Shown in pieces: positions 13,403 through 25,000 of a stretch of 64,000 nt of DNA (position 1 is its first letter; each line of letters begins with the position of its first letter). The position numbers and the translations under genes were made by a program. The stretch covers positions 1 to 64,000 of the forward strand of contig JAAEAF010003554.1 of assembly GCA_011037195.1 (NCBI GenBank), read 5' to 3'. The notes under the pieces were generated by a model, which saw only the letters and a list, made by a program, of their open reading frames with translations, searched no databases and was not told where the DNA came from. This DNA is from Triatoma infestans (lineage: Eukaryota; Arthropoda; Insecta; Hemiptera; Reduviidae).

Positions 13403-14730
13403 ATGGGCAAAGTTAAAAAATTGAGTGTTGCTACCAGAAGTGCCATTTAAACTTTACATAAAATATGGAAATCAGAACGAAAAATAACGGCTGAACTTAA
13501 AATTTCAAAAAATGCTGTTCAACGTGCTATCAAACCTTTTAAAAAATATGGTGGTCATGAAGTTTTATACCGCTCCGGGAGACCAAAATCAACAACCACA
13601 GGTGAGGGTAAGTTCATTATTTTATGAAGTAAAAGAAGCAGACGACTCACGCTCCAGAAATCAGAGGGGAAGTTATTAAAACAAGTTCGAGGCTACTTTC
13701 TGTATCAACTGTGTAAAGGCGACTTCGTCAAGCGAACTTAATACGAAGAGTTGCAACGCTGAAGGTGCAAACAAGAAGAAACGTTAGAGTAGGCTTGAAA
13801 TACAAAGACTTCACAGTGAAAGGTTGGAGGAACCTTTCAGCTCAGAAAAACTACATCTACAATGAATAATACCTACCGTTATGCACGGAGGGGGCACGGT
13901 CATGGTTTGGGGATGTTATTCAGGTTATGGAATAGGTGATCTCGTCCGTATTGTCGGGACAATGAAAAAAGAAAATTATAAAAGCATTTTAGAAAATCAC
14001 GTCTAACGCTGCGGTCAGCGATTGATTGGGGAAAAAATCATTATGCAACAGAATAGTGACCCTAAACATACTTCTAAATTGTGTAGACAATACCTTAAGG
14101 AAAAAGAAGATGAAAAATATGTGTCAATATTGTCTGGCCTTCGCAATCCCCAGTCCTGAACCCTATTGAAATTTTGTGGGATGAGCTTATAATGGATGTG
14201 TTGGATGGAGAGAATTGGTTTTGTTTGATGAGTGAAGAAGAAGACTTGGTTACATCCACTGTAAAGTCCAGGCAGTCTGTGTCTCATTATTAATATATCA
14301 GCCTTCTTCTTAACTCATGAAACAAAACCAATTCTCTCCACCTAACGCATCCATTATAAGCTAGATGGAAAAGTTCATATCAAGTGCCCTAATTCTCCAA
14401 ATGCTCTGTGGCACATATTGTACTGGAATAATAGTGAATTCGAAACAATCAATAAATTGATTGAGAGACTGCCTAGAATTATAAGAGAAGTAATTAAGGG
14501 GAGAGGTGGTCACTTTGATGAAAAAGCCGTTTAGTCTAAATTTATTTTTGGGAAAGATTTACACTTTATTTGATTTGAATTTGTTATCGCTCGTGTTATT
14601 GTATATAGATTGAATATAACATTTTTGAATTACTGACATTTTATTTCATTCATAACAAATCATTAAATTAACAAAAATATATATAATACATTTTTATTCT
14701 AGGTGGTCCAAACTTTTTACCAGCAGTGTA
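13403..14730 (+). pseudogene. Decayed Tc1-type transposase and 3' terminal repeat
   Basis: Starts ATG GGCAAAGTT, encoding KVKKLSVATRSA and a helix-turn-helix stretch SERKITAELKISKNAVQ, then YRSGRPKSTT. Later parts give VMVWGCYSGYG, MQQNSDPKHTS (catalytic Asp changed to Asn relative to the usual QQDNDPKHT), LNPIEILWDEL, and after an insertion DGKVHIKCPNSPNALWH and GGHFDEKAV. Stops and frameshifts interrupt it. The 3' end GGTGGTCCAAACTTTTTACC...CAGTG next to TA is a typical Tc1 terminus; the 5' terminus was not recognised. Confidence 0.82.
14188..14358. mobile_element. 171-bp palindromic MITE-like insertion in Tc1
   Basis: Inverted arms of about 60 bp begin and end TATAATGGATG/CATCCATTATA. A 4-bp duplication AGCT flanks it (14184-14187 and 14359-14362). 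Removing it joins WDEL to DGKVH in one frame, which proves it is an insertion. Confidence 0.88.
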
Positions 14731-15994
14731 TATATTTTTTTAAGCAAGCGTATGCATGTTCAAACACTAGCTAAAGCAGAACTGATCAGAGAAGTATATG
14801 CATGTTCAAACAAGTTCAAGCATCCTCCTTTACAAATTCTGCGATAATTTTTCAATAATAGTGTAAATATTTTTAGCTTTAAGACATAAACAATATAAAT
14901 ACGCTACGGACTATAAACTTTTAGCGAACGAAAAAATCAATGAGTGAAATTTGAGTAACACAAAAATACTATTTCCCACACTTACAGCCAAAGTGGCGCC
15001 CCGGACAAATGTCCGGGTTGCCCGCCCCTAGAGCGGACTCTGCTTCAACGTAATGTTTCTGTTATACTCGTCACTTGTTGGTTTGTATGTGCTTTAAATT
15101 TAATTTGTTATTGCTCATGCAATTACTTACCCTATTCATTTACCCATTTCATTTATTTCGCTTATTCCATGATTAACATTGTTTCTGCTGAAGATCCGTA
15201 TTAACACTGTTATTATGTTAATATATTGTCGAGAGAAAAAAATCATATTTTAGATTTTTAGATAATACAAGGTAATTTATGGAATATTTCAATATATGGT
15301 TCATTTTTAGTATTTTAAGCAAAAATAAAGTATTTATTTATATAAATTCATATAATTTATAAGTTTTTCTAATTATTATTTTAATAAACACTGTTTATTT
15401 ATTAATTTTGAATTTACACAATTATAATTGTGCTCATGACAATTATACATTATTTGCTCAGGTTTAAAACGCACATTAATCTAATTAACCAAGTAATTTC
15501 ACCTATATTCTAACCTATTTCACCTAAATTCTAAAAATATATATTACTTTCTTTTTTAATTTATTTCTGTTATCTCTTTAGAGAAACAACTAAACAATAA
15601 TAAAAAATTATTTGATAAAATCTCTTTCAGTTTTTATTATTAATTAATCATTTCATTCAATCACACGGTTTAGTAAATAGATCATTTGACTTTGAAAACA
15701 AACTGCCTGATATTATAAACAAACATATTTTATTATTTGCTTTTCAAAAATCAAACATCACTCATTCACAGACGGAGGTTCAATCGAAAGTAGAACAAAA
15801 AAACATTAGAAAACACCTATTTTGACATTAAGGCCATTATAAGCTTGTATAACATAATATTTTCTTCAAAAGTATATTGTTTAAATTCTTGAAAAAATCA
15901 GCTGTTATTTATTGCAAAAGAAGTACAACTGTATGCGCTCATTTCGGCTAATTTAGTAAAAAAATTCATTAAAAAAATAACAAAAAAAAAACCT
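14731..15994. other. 3' flank of Xdh
   Basis: AT-rich. 15040-15110 has TTCAACGTAATGTTTCTGTTA and TCACTTGTTGGTTTGTATGTG, a foldback B fragment also seen near 52970 and 63830. The Xdh 3' UTR would occupy the last ~100 bp. Confidence 0.5.
15908..15913 (-). terminator. Candidate Xdh poly(A) signal
   Basis: AATAAA on the minus strand, about 80 bp past the Xdh stop codon. Other AATAAA-like words occur in this AT-rich flank, so position is the main support. Confidence 0.45.
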
Positions 15995-16045
15995 TTATGG
16001 CATAACATTCCATGGTGTGAAACTTCCTTCAGGACATTCTGGAAA
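15995..16045 (-). CDS. Xdh: Xdh visible exon 27 (C-terminus and stop)
   Basis: 17 codons including TAA. It encodes [16 protein letters not shown], matching the usual XDH ending in -PW(N/S)VxP/V. Acceptor GTTACAG. Confidence 0.9.
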   Translation of the reverse strand, partial: FPECPEGSFTPWNVMP

Positions 16046-19000
16046 CTGTAACATAATATCAAATGATCATTATATATTTCGTAATAAAAATTTTAAAAAA
16101 AAAATCTTTATAATTTCAATATATAATAAATATACCCTCTTAGTTATGTGGTCCTCGCAGGCCATCCTTATTCTTGCAGCAGTAGCTGGTGAATTCAAAG
16201 TAAAAGGTCCATTTAATCCAGCATCTTTACGTGCAGATTTTATTGCTTCTCTTATAGCAAAAAATATTGAAAATGCTAAAAACAATGGTGGTTCTCCAAC
16301 GGCCTGTAAAAGTAATATAATTTAAAAAGAAAAAAACAAATTGTTTTATTATTTTACTTGTCATATTTTAGATTATATTCTTTTACTATGGTAGCAATAA
16401 GTTTCCAATTGGAACAGATTTTTAAATCTGAATTTTTTCCTGCTTTTTTTCACCGAAAAAACATTTCTTTTGAGTTCAGCGTAGTCCAAAGATTAAAAAA
16501 AAAAAAGAAAAGAGCAACCAAAGTTGAAAGCGAAAAATCTAGCAGGAAATCCATAAATGATTTCCTCCGAGTTCTTATTTGTAAAATTATCTTTAAAGTT
16601 GGAATTTTCATTAATTTAATTGTTCTTAATTTTCTCTCTTACAGCAGAAAATAAAAACGATGAGTACAAACAGGAAAGAAAGTAATAAACTTACCTTAGA
16701 TGAATATACGGCTCTTGGATTGGGAGCGCCTTTCAAAAGTGACACATTGAACTGAGCCGGTATGTCAGCAAAGCCGGGTATCTTATAGGCACCAGGACCT
16801 CGAGAAAAAATTGTACCTGTAGGCGAGACTATCATTTCTTCAAGTGTACATAGACCATAGCCTTGCATGAAACCCCCTTCAATCTGTCCAATGTCTATAG
16901 CTGGATTGAGACTTTCACCAAGATCCATCACAATATCAGTTCTTATAACCTGAAAAATTTAAGAAATAACATAAACAGCATTAGAGAAAAGAAATGTTGA
17001 AAAGATTTTTTAATTTTAACAAAGAATTTTTTGCCATTATAAGATACACGAAAAATTTAAACTGAAAAAGAAGGAATATTTGTTACTTTGAGCAAATTAA
17101 TTGATAAATACCTGATGATCTCCAGTTAGACAGTCCACTTCTACTTCTGAACAAGCTGCACCAAATGTATAATAATTGAAACATTTTCCACTGTTTGTCT
17201 CCATGTTATAACCAATATCAGGTGTCCTAAAAAGAAATGAAAAATGTATATTGAGTTTTTCTAGTAGAAACAGCTTTCCTATGATCTGATTAAAAGTTCT
17301 GGTTTAGTTAAATTCTAAATACAAAATTTTCTATTGAACTTTTTTTTTTTTTTTTAATTTAAGGCATGTCGACATCTGTGGTCATTTTCGCCCGGAGCCT
17401 TCTCAGTGCACTGCCGGGCCTCCGGTCAGTATTTTCTCGTTACAAACAGTGTCCATCATCGGACAGTGAGCTGTAGAGGCTCCTAGGAAGAAAAAAATCT
17501 AAGGGTAGCATAGCTGGACTCGAACCTGGGTCCTCCGCGTTGGAATCTAGTACGCTATTCCCACGATTTTCCGATATTTTGAATTATGGTGACCACAAAA
17601 ATAACATACGTATACAATATACACATATATCATAATATACAAAGAGCAATTTCTTGAAACCTCTTTTTTGCGGTCATCAAAATCGTGTATTTCCGCTGAA
17701 AACTCAATTTTTTTTATAAGGTAATAATGTTATCTTCATTTATACAAAACATTTCTTTCTATGGCTGTTCACAGAAGAGAAATTAAAAAATAATACGGCT
17801 TTCTTTTACCGTTTTTCTAATAATTCATTGGACTTTCTTGAAACTCGGAATTCTTAAGCATAAATTAAAAATGCACCTTTCATTATTTAAAATTATGAAC
17901 ATTTACAATGAATGTTAATTATTTTAAATTTATTGAATAACCCTACAATATATTCGAGATGTCCGTTAGCCGTCTAATTTTACTCTCGAAAAATAAGTTT
18001 TTTTAAAAAAATATTTCATTTTATAAAAAATATCAAAAGATCATTATATAAACTGCTTAAGTAAGACAGAAAGTTGATATCGAGACGTTCTCGATAATAT
18101 CGTCTAGAGCCGAAATAATTACACGTTTATTTGAAATTAGAAAATTAACTTATTTTTTTAAAATTTTTATGTTAAATCTTTTTGTCAATTCTTAATCAAA
18201 TTTTTAAGTTTCTCTTAGATAAACTGGATATTAGATGGAAAGTAGTCCAGCCTGTAAAGATTTTTGTTTTATTAATTTATATATTTGTAAAAATTTTGAA
18301 ATTATATTTAATTTTCGGAAATTTCAAATTTCGTCCCAAATTGAATTTTACCAAATAAATACAAACTTGTTTACATTGTTTTCATACGTGTATATTTTAC
18401 TGAAAATAGTACTTCAGAGGAAAGCTTAAAATTAATGTTCCCTCCCAGAAATCTCCAAAAAAATCAATTTTTCCGGGAAAATGTTCCAAATAAAAGTGAT
18501 AGTATTTATGTATATAAACAGCATCCCAAGTTTAAAGAAAATCGTAGAAGCCATTAACGAGAAAAGCGCAAAAATCTGAAATAAAAAAAAATCATTCGTC
18601 GCACTTCCGGTTAATAGATTTTGCCCAAAATCTTCGTGTCAGACAGAAAGTACGCTGGTAGTATCTGGATGGAATACTATGTTTGACCTTTCAGCACTTT
18701 TTCGTTTTTTTGTGATATTTTGTTCCTACAAACACACACACTTTATTTATTTAACCATGTGCTAAAAAACAGTTTTTTCGTACTAGGGGGACCTCAAAAC
18801 ATTTACATCCGGTAAAAACTCAATTTCCAAAAATTTGGCATGACCGCAATACCTCCTCTCATCCAGGGAGTAAGTTAATGTAAAAAATCTGGTTTGAAAC
18901 ACATCATGACTTTTCTCTTATTAAAATGGATACACATCAGTTCTTAGAATCAAAATTGGAATGTTTACTTCCTTTAATATTTATTAACCTACAAAAATTA

Positions 19001-22000
19001 TGAACTGGCAAATTTTAGAAGGAAAAGTGACCTCCCAGTTCCCACAAAATTTTCTAAAATCAATTTTTTGGGGGGAGAAAAAAAAAATTTAAAAAAGTGA
19101 TATATCTATATTTTTGAAGATGGTACTTGAATGAAATCGGCTGGCAAAATTGGAGAAAATTGCAACGCGATGTATGTAGTATAATAATATAATGATTCTG
19201 ACTGAAACCTTTCAGCCGTTTTCTCTGCTAATACGCTAAATGAATATCTTTCCTAAGCTTTTATTATAACACATAAATACAATATATACATACAATTGTA
19301 GAATTTATAGAAACAAAATACTGTTCTAAACTCTTACAAGCATTTGTTTTCACTGAACCTCATTTACCATGCTCCCCACTTGTTGGTCTAATGGCTAGCG
19401 CTCCCGTCTTTGGTGCAAGCATTCAAGTTCGATTTCCGTGAGGGTAAAGACAACATTGTTCAATCAGCATTGTGAGAAAAAGTAGCAGAGATTAGAAGTA
19501 ACGGCGATTCGACGTTTCAAGCATTAACAGAGTTTCCTTAAGATTATTATTTTTAATTTTTGCTTTTAATGTACCTATAAAATCCAGAAGCTGCTAAGGA
19601 TACTCTACTGAAGTACGCTGTTTTTACCCAATCTTTCCAGGTTCCCTTAGGGTTAGCTTCTTTGATAGGTTTCAACCGTTCGTTTATCATATTGCAAGCA
19701 TTCTGTAAAAATCATGAAGCATTGCTATTATTTTTGGGTAATTTTATTAATTACTTGAAATTTTATTTTATTAATTTATTGAAACTGAAAACGACAATGC
19801 CAAAATTTTTTAAATATCACTTAGACTAAATGCCTTTTTTTTTTCTTTTTTTTTTATCTGTGTGACGGGGGACGAGCTGCTTGTGGGCGAGCCCGGCAGT
19901 GCCTGGTGGGGAAGAGTGATAAGTAAGAGCGAGATAGCGAGTGGAGAAGAGAAGTTAGTCAGTGTATGTATGTCTATGGTGAGGTTATGAGGTGTGTTTG
20001 GCTGGTCGTTCCTGCACTGTGTAAGTAGTACTTGCATGTTTGTGTGGTCCACTCCCGTCGGGGCGCCGGGCTTATCTGCTGTTAGTAGCGACTGTAGAGA
20101 TAGCAAACAGGCCTACTGGTCTTATTACCGTTTATAATACTGTATAAAATAGTTAGCTCATAGGAATAGTCATATCCATTCTTTTTTGAACGTAGTATTT
20201 CATAGTAGACTTTGTTTTAAGCTTTTATTAATCTTTAATTAATCATTAGATACATATGGTTTAGAGTAGGTTATTGTGTCATTTACTTTTACCGTTTAAT
20301 TAATTAATCGTATCCTTAATCACCTTTCTTTGTCAAGTATATTATTTTGTCGAGCTAATTTACCGCTATTTCTCAATTTGTTTGTCTAGTTATCCGTACC
20401 AATAATAATTTCTGTCAAATATATTGTACTCTTAATTTTAATGTCTAAGCTTTTATTTTGTTTATGATGCATGTGGATATCTGTTACTTTTATACGAATA
20501 TGTTATTATTTAGTATCATGTAAATGTTGTTTATCTCCAACTAGCCATTTAAGATTACTACTCTATTATTGCCTGTGCATGACTTGTAGCCCAATAAAGA
20601 TATATATTTAGCCAAAATATACGTTGACACAACACGCTCGTTGATTCTACCCTATCTCCCTCCTCCGTCCCAAGCGGGGCGTGACAATTGGTCCAGGTCC
20701 GGTGGGGTGATTAATTTCACCCCTTATCCACGTTCTCGAACCTTATCTTAATTCTGAAGATACTGAGGATTTTTGGAGGGCCTTCAGGAGTAGTTAGAAT
20801 CCCTTAGGCTCGTCAATGAGCAACTAGCCACAGCCCTGAACTTACAGACAGAAAAGGGCGCCAGGCTGGAGGGAGAGCTGAGCGCGCTTAGATCGCGGGG
20901 CCGGGAATCGGGGCCAGATACCCAAGAAGAAGGGGTTCCCCAAGTAAAAAGAGACATGTCGGTTCACAATTTAATCAAGCCGTGGAGCGGGGAGGCCGAC
21001 GCGGGTCCCGTAGAAGACTTCCTAAATAATTTCAGCGCAGTGGCCTGTATGGGAAATTGGACGGATTTAGACAAACGAACCATTTGTCGCATGAAACTCA
21101 CCGGACCGGCGGCAGCGTGTCTATCGGCCCGTCCGGAACTTCTGCGAGGGGAGGCAACCTTCAAAGAGTACCAGCGAGTGTTGCGAGAGAGGTTTCGAAC
21201 GCCTTTAGGGCCGGAGTACTCGCTCTTGGCGATGTCGCACTTATCTCAGAATCCAGACGAGGGAGTGCTGTCTGCGCCAGCAGGAGGTCGCGAGGCCCAA
21301 CGGGGACAAGAAAAGAACCGGGGACCCTGGGGAGGTCGGAGGTTTTGCTACGTTTGTGGGGACGCATTTCATCTTTCCTATGACTGTCCTAGGCGGGTGC
21401 AGCGGGGCGAAGGATGCGGATGGAAAGGGCAATCCGGGCCTGTGAAGGAACACCCAAATGCTCGCCACCCGGCGGACTCCCCTACCTCGGGTGGACAAGA
21501 AGAGGGGAACCAAACTTACTCATACCGCACTTAGGGATCCGGTACGTTGGGGGCCTTTCCGTAGCGGCTACATTCGGGAGAGAAAAGAGAGAATTACTGA
21601 TAGACTCCGGGGCCGAGGTGTCTATCCTATGTAGGCCAGTGCCCGGTGTGAGGGTCGATGCCGCACCTATAGTGGCCCGGGGAGTAACGGGAGCTTCACT
21701 GCTAATTCAAGGGGCCCAGGAGCTCGATTGTGTAATTGAAGCAGTGCCGATCAAGCATACTTTCGTAATTGCAGACATCCAGCCAATCCAAGACGGTCTG
21801 CTGGGCTGGGACCTCATGGAAAAGCTGGGTATGGTGCTAGATGCGGGGAACCGGAGCATCTCACTTTTCTTGGGGCAGCCCCGAAGCGTGGAACCACAGA
21901 CAGGAAGTCCGGAGATCATGACACCAAAAGTACGGGTCGTAGAACAGGAGTGCCCCGAGAGCTTCGCGCAGTTGGTAGAACGCGTGGACTCGGCAATTGC

Positions 22001-25000
22001 CAAGTGGGAGGGAAGGAAACAGCGTCCGATATCAGGATCCGGTATAAGAAATGAGCGCCCCACTGAAATCCACCATGTGAGATTGGCTCGGAAATTAACA
22101 ATCCCCCCTTTTTGTGAACAGCTGGTGGAGAGCCGGGTGGAAATGGATGAGGGTATGGAAGTCGTGATGGAACCGGCATTGCAACTACCCCAGGGAGTTC
22201 GAGTGGGGCGAGCCATAGATATGGTTAGAAATGGGTCGGTCTACCTACAGCTGGTAAATCTATCGGCAGCTCCGGTCTCCCTCCCGGCCAAGCAGGTGAT
22301 GGCGATCGCTGAGGAGTGTATGCCAGCACCGTCGGAAGATGCATTGGTACTGGCGGTGGGGGTAACAAGAGATCACTCCCAGGAGTTAACCGACCAGGTG
22401 TTGGAGAAGTTAGCTCATCTAGACTCCCAGGCGGCTGAACCAGTAAAGCAGGTCCTCCTCCGGCATCTGTCGATATTTGAGGAACCGGATGAGAAAGGGT
22501 GTACATGGCCAGTACAACACAAGATAGAAACCTTTGAGGAGCGGCCAGTTACGAAACGACCCTACCCGGTACCTTACTATCAACGGGAAATAGCACACGA
22601 ACACCTTAAGGGGATGTTAGAGCAGGGGGTGATATGCCCGTCCGACAGTCCTTGGTCCGCCCCCGTTGTCTTGGTGAGGAAAAAGAGTCCTGACGGGGAG
22701 GAGAAGTTCCGATTCTGCACTGATTTCCGCGGCTTGAACGAGGTTACACGGACGGATGCCTATCCGCTTCCCTTGATACAAGAGACGTTAGAGAGTTTGG
22801 GCCAGAGTAAGTGGTTCTCAACGTTAGACGCTAAGGGGGGCTACCACCAGATTCACATCCGCCCCCGGGATCGGGAGAAGACCGCCTTTACGACTTGTGG
22901 AGGTCACTATGAATACCAACGCATGGCTTTCGGGCTTGTCAACGCTTCAGCCACCTTCCAAAGGGTAATGGATCAGGTCCTGTCGGAGGTAAAGGGCATC
23001 AGCTGCTTCGTCTACCTGGATGACATAATTGTATATAGCTCGGATTTGGGAACACACGCGGAACGATTAGACAAAATTTTAGCCCTCTTGGACCAGGCGA
23101 ATCTTAAGCTAAACCTCTCGAAGTGCAATTTTTGTCAAACCGAAGTGCGGTATCTGGGACACTACGTTTCGGAATCAGGAGTACGACCGGATTCGGAGAA
23201 AATTGTGGCCATCCGGAACTTCCCTGCCCCGACTAATGTCAAGGAATTGCGTGGGTTCTTGGGGCTTTCCGGTTACTACCGAAGGTTCATCGGGCATTAT
23301 GCGACTATAGCTCGCCCGCTCACGACCCTATTGCGCAAGGAGCACAAGTTCGAGTGGGGCGAGGAGCAACAACAAGCGTTTGACGCGCTAAGAGAAGCTC
23401 TCACGTCAGAGTCGGTACTCATATACCCGAATTTCGCAGAGCCCTTTATCTTGGCCACAGATGCGTCCGGCCAGGCCCTGGGCGCTATTCTATCCCAACA
23501 GAAGGATGGGTACGAAAAACCCGTGGCTTACGCCAGTCGCCAACTTAACCCAGCAGAGCAAAACTATTCAGCCACCGAAAGGGAACTTTTGGCGGCTGTA
23601 TGGGCTACTCGCCAATTTCGGTGCTACCTACTAGGCCGCCCCTTCACACTGGTAACGGATCACGCGGCTTTGAAGTGGCTGCTCTCTTTAAAGGACCCCT
23701 CCTCCTGCCTCACGCGGTGGGCGCTGCGACTAGCTGAATATACCTTTACGGGCGTCTGCATTTTGAGTGCACAAGCCCGGGAGGCGGCATCAAAATGCAG
23801 ACGCTCTCAGTAGGAGTGTCAATGGCATCCAACGGGCATTGCGTACGCTGGAGCTGGACCAGCTTATAGAGGAACAAGGGAAGGATAAGTGGTGTAAGAG
23901 CTTGGTGTCGAGTGGAAACGGAAAGATATCCCGAGATGATAGAGGGGTTCTCTGTTGGGAGGGCGAGAAAATATTGGTCCCTGAGACACTGCGGAATCAA
24001 ATCCTACAACTCAGCCATGATGCCTGTTGGGCAGGGCATCCTGGTCAAGAGAGGACATTATCCAGAGTACGATTGACTTACTTCTGGCCCGGGATGGCTG
24101 CGGACGTGGCCCGGTATGTAAAGGCGTGTCACATTTGCGCCCAAAGAAAAACTCCTTCAGGACTTTGCGCTCGGCTGGCAACTCCATACGATGCTAAGGC
24201 TCCCTTCGAAATGGTGTCCCTAGACATTGTAGGGCCATTACCTACCACCCCTCGAGGGAACCGCTACATGTTAACTTTTATTGACCATTGGACGAGATAT
24301 GCAGAAGCCGTTCCACTGAGGGAGGAAACCGCTGAAGCCACGGCACAGGCCTTCGTAACGCATATCCTTGCAAGACAAGGCACCCCTAAACGCCTTCTAA
24401 CAGACCAAGGTAGAAACTTCGTTTCGGAAGTTTTTAAGTCCATGTGCAACCTACTCCGGATACAGAAGCTGCAAACAACCCCTTATCATCCCCAGTGCAA
24501 TGGTGGAGAGATTCCATAAGACCTTAAACGATGCCATTGCCCACTTCGTGCGACGGGATGGCAAGGACTAGGATAGGTGGGTGCCATACGCCTTGATGGC
24601 GTACCGGTCTACTCCTCATAGTTCGACAGGTTATACGCCCAATTTCCTATTATATGGGAGAGAATTAGATACCCCCGGGGACTTGCGGCTAAATTATGAT
24701 CAGCCGGAGACGCTAGCGGAACATGTTGACGCGTTGCGAGATCGGCTACAGGAAGCTTACGCCATCGCGAGAAAGCAGGGTGATGAGTCCCAAGAGCGGC
24801 GCGCGGCCCACTTCAATAAGAACAAAACAAGCAGGACGTTGGTCATAGGTCAGCAGGTCTACCTGTACTGTCCTGCGGTACCTGCAGGGCACGCGAGGAA
24901 GTATCACCGGCCGTGGAAGGGACCGTGCACCGTTGTTGAAGAGCTACCCCCGGTAAATTACAGAGTGGAACTGCCTTCAGGAGAGCAGTTGTTAGTACAC

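Noticed and set aside
16017..16325. 102-codon plus-strand ORF
   Set aside because: It is the antisense shadow of Xdh exons 26 and 27.
16358..16654. 98-codon plus-strand ORF beside Xdh exon 25
   Set aside because: Lies in an AT-rich intron, Lys/Phe-rich from homopolymers, no family resemblance.
17339..17575. Functional tRNA gene
   Set aside because: Only B box and partial head match; no acceptor stem or clover-leaf, and a SINE body with poly(A) tail follows.
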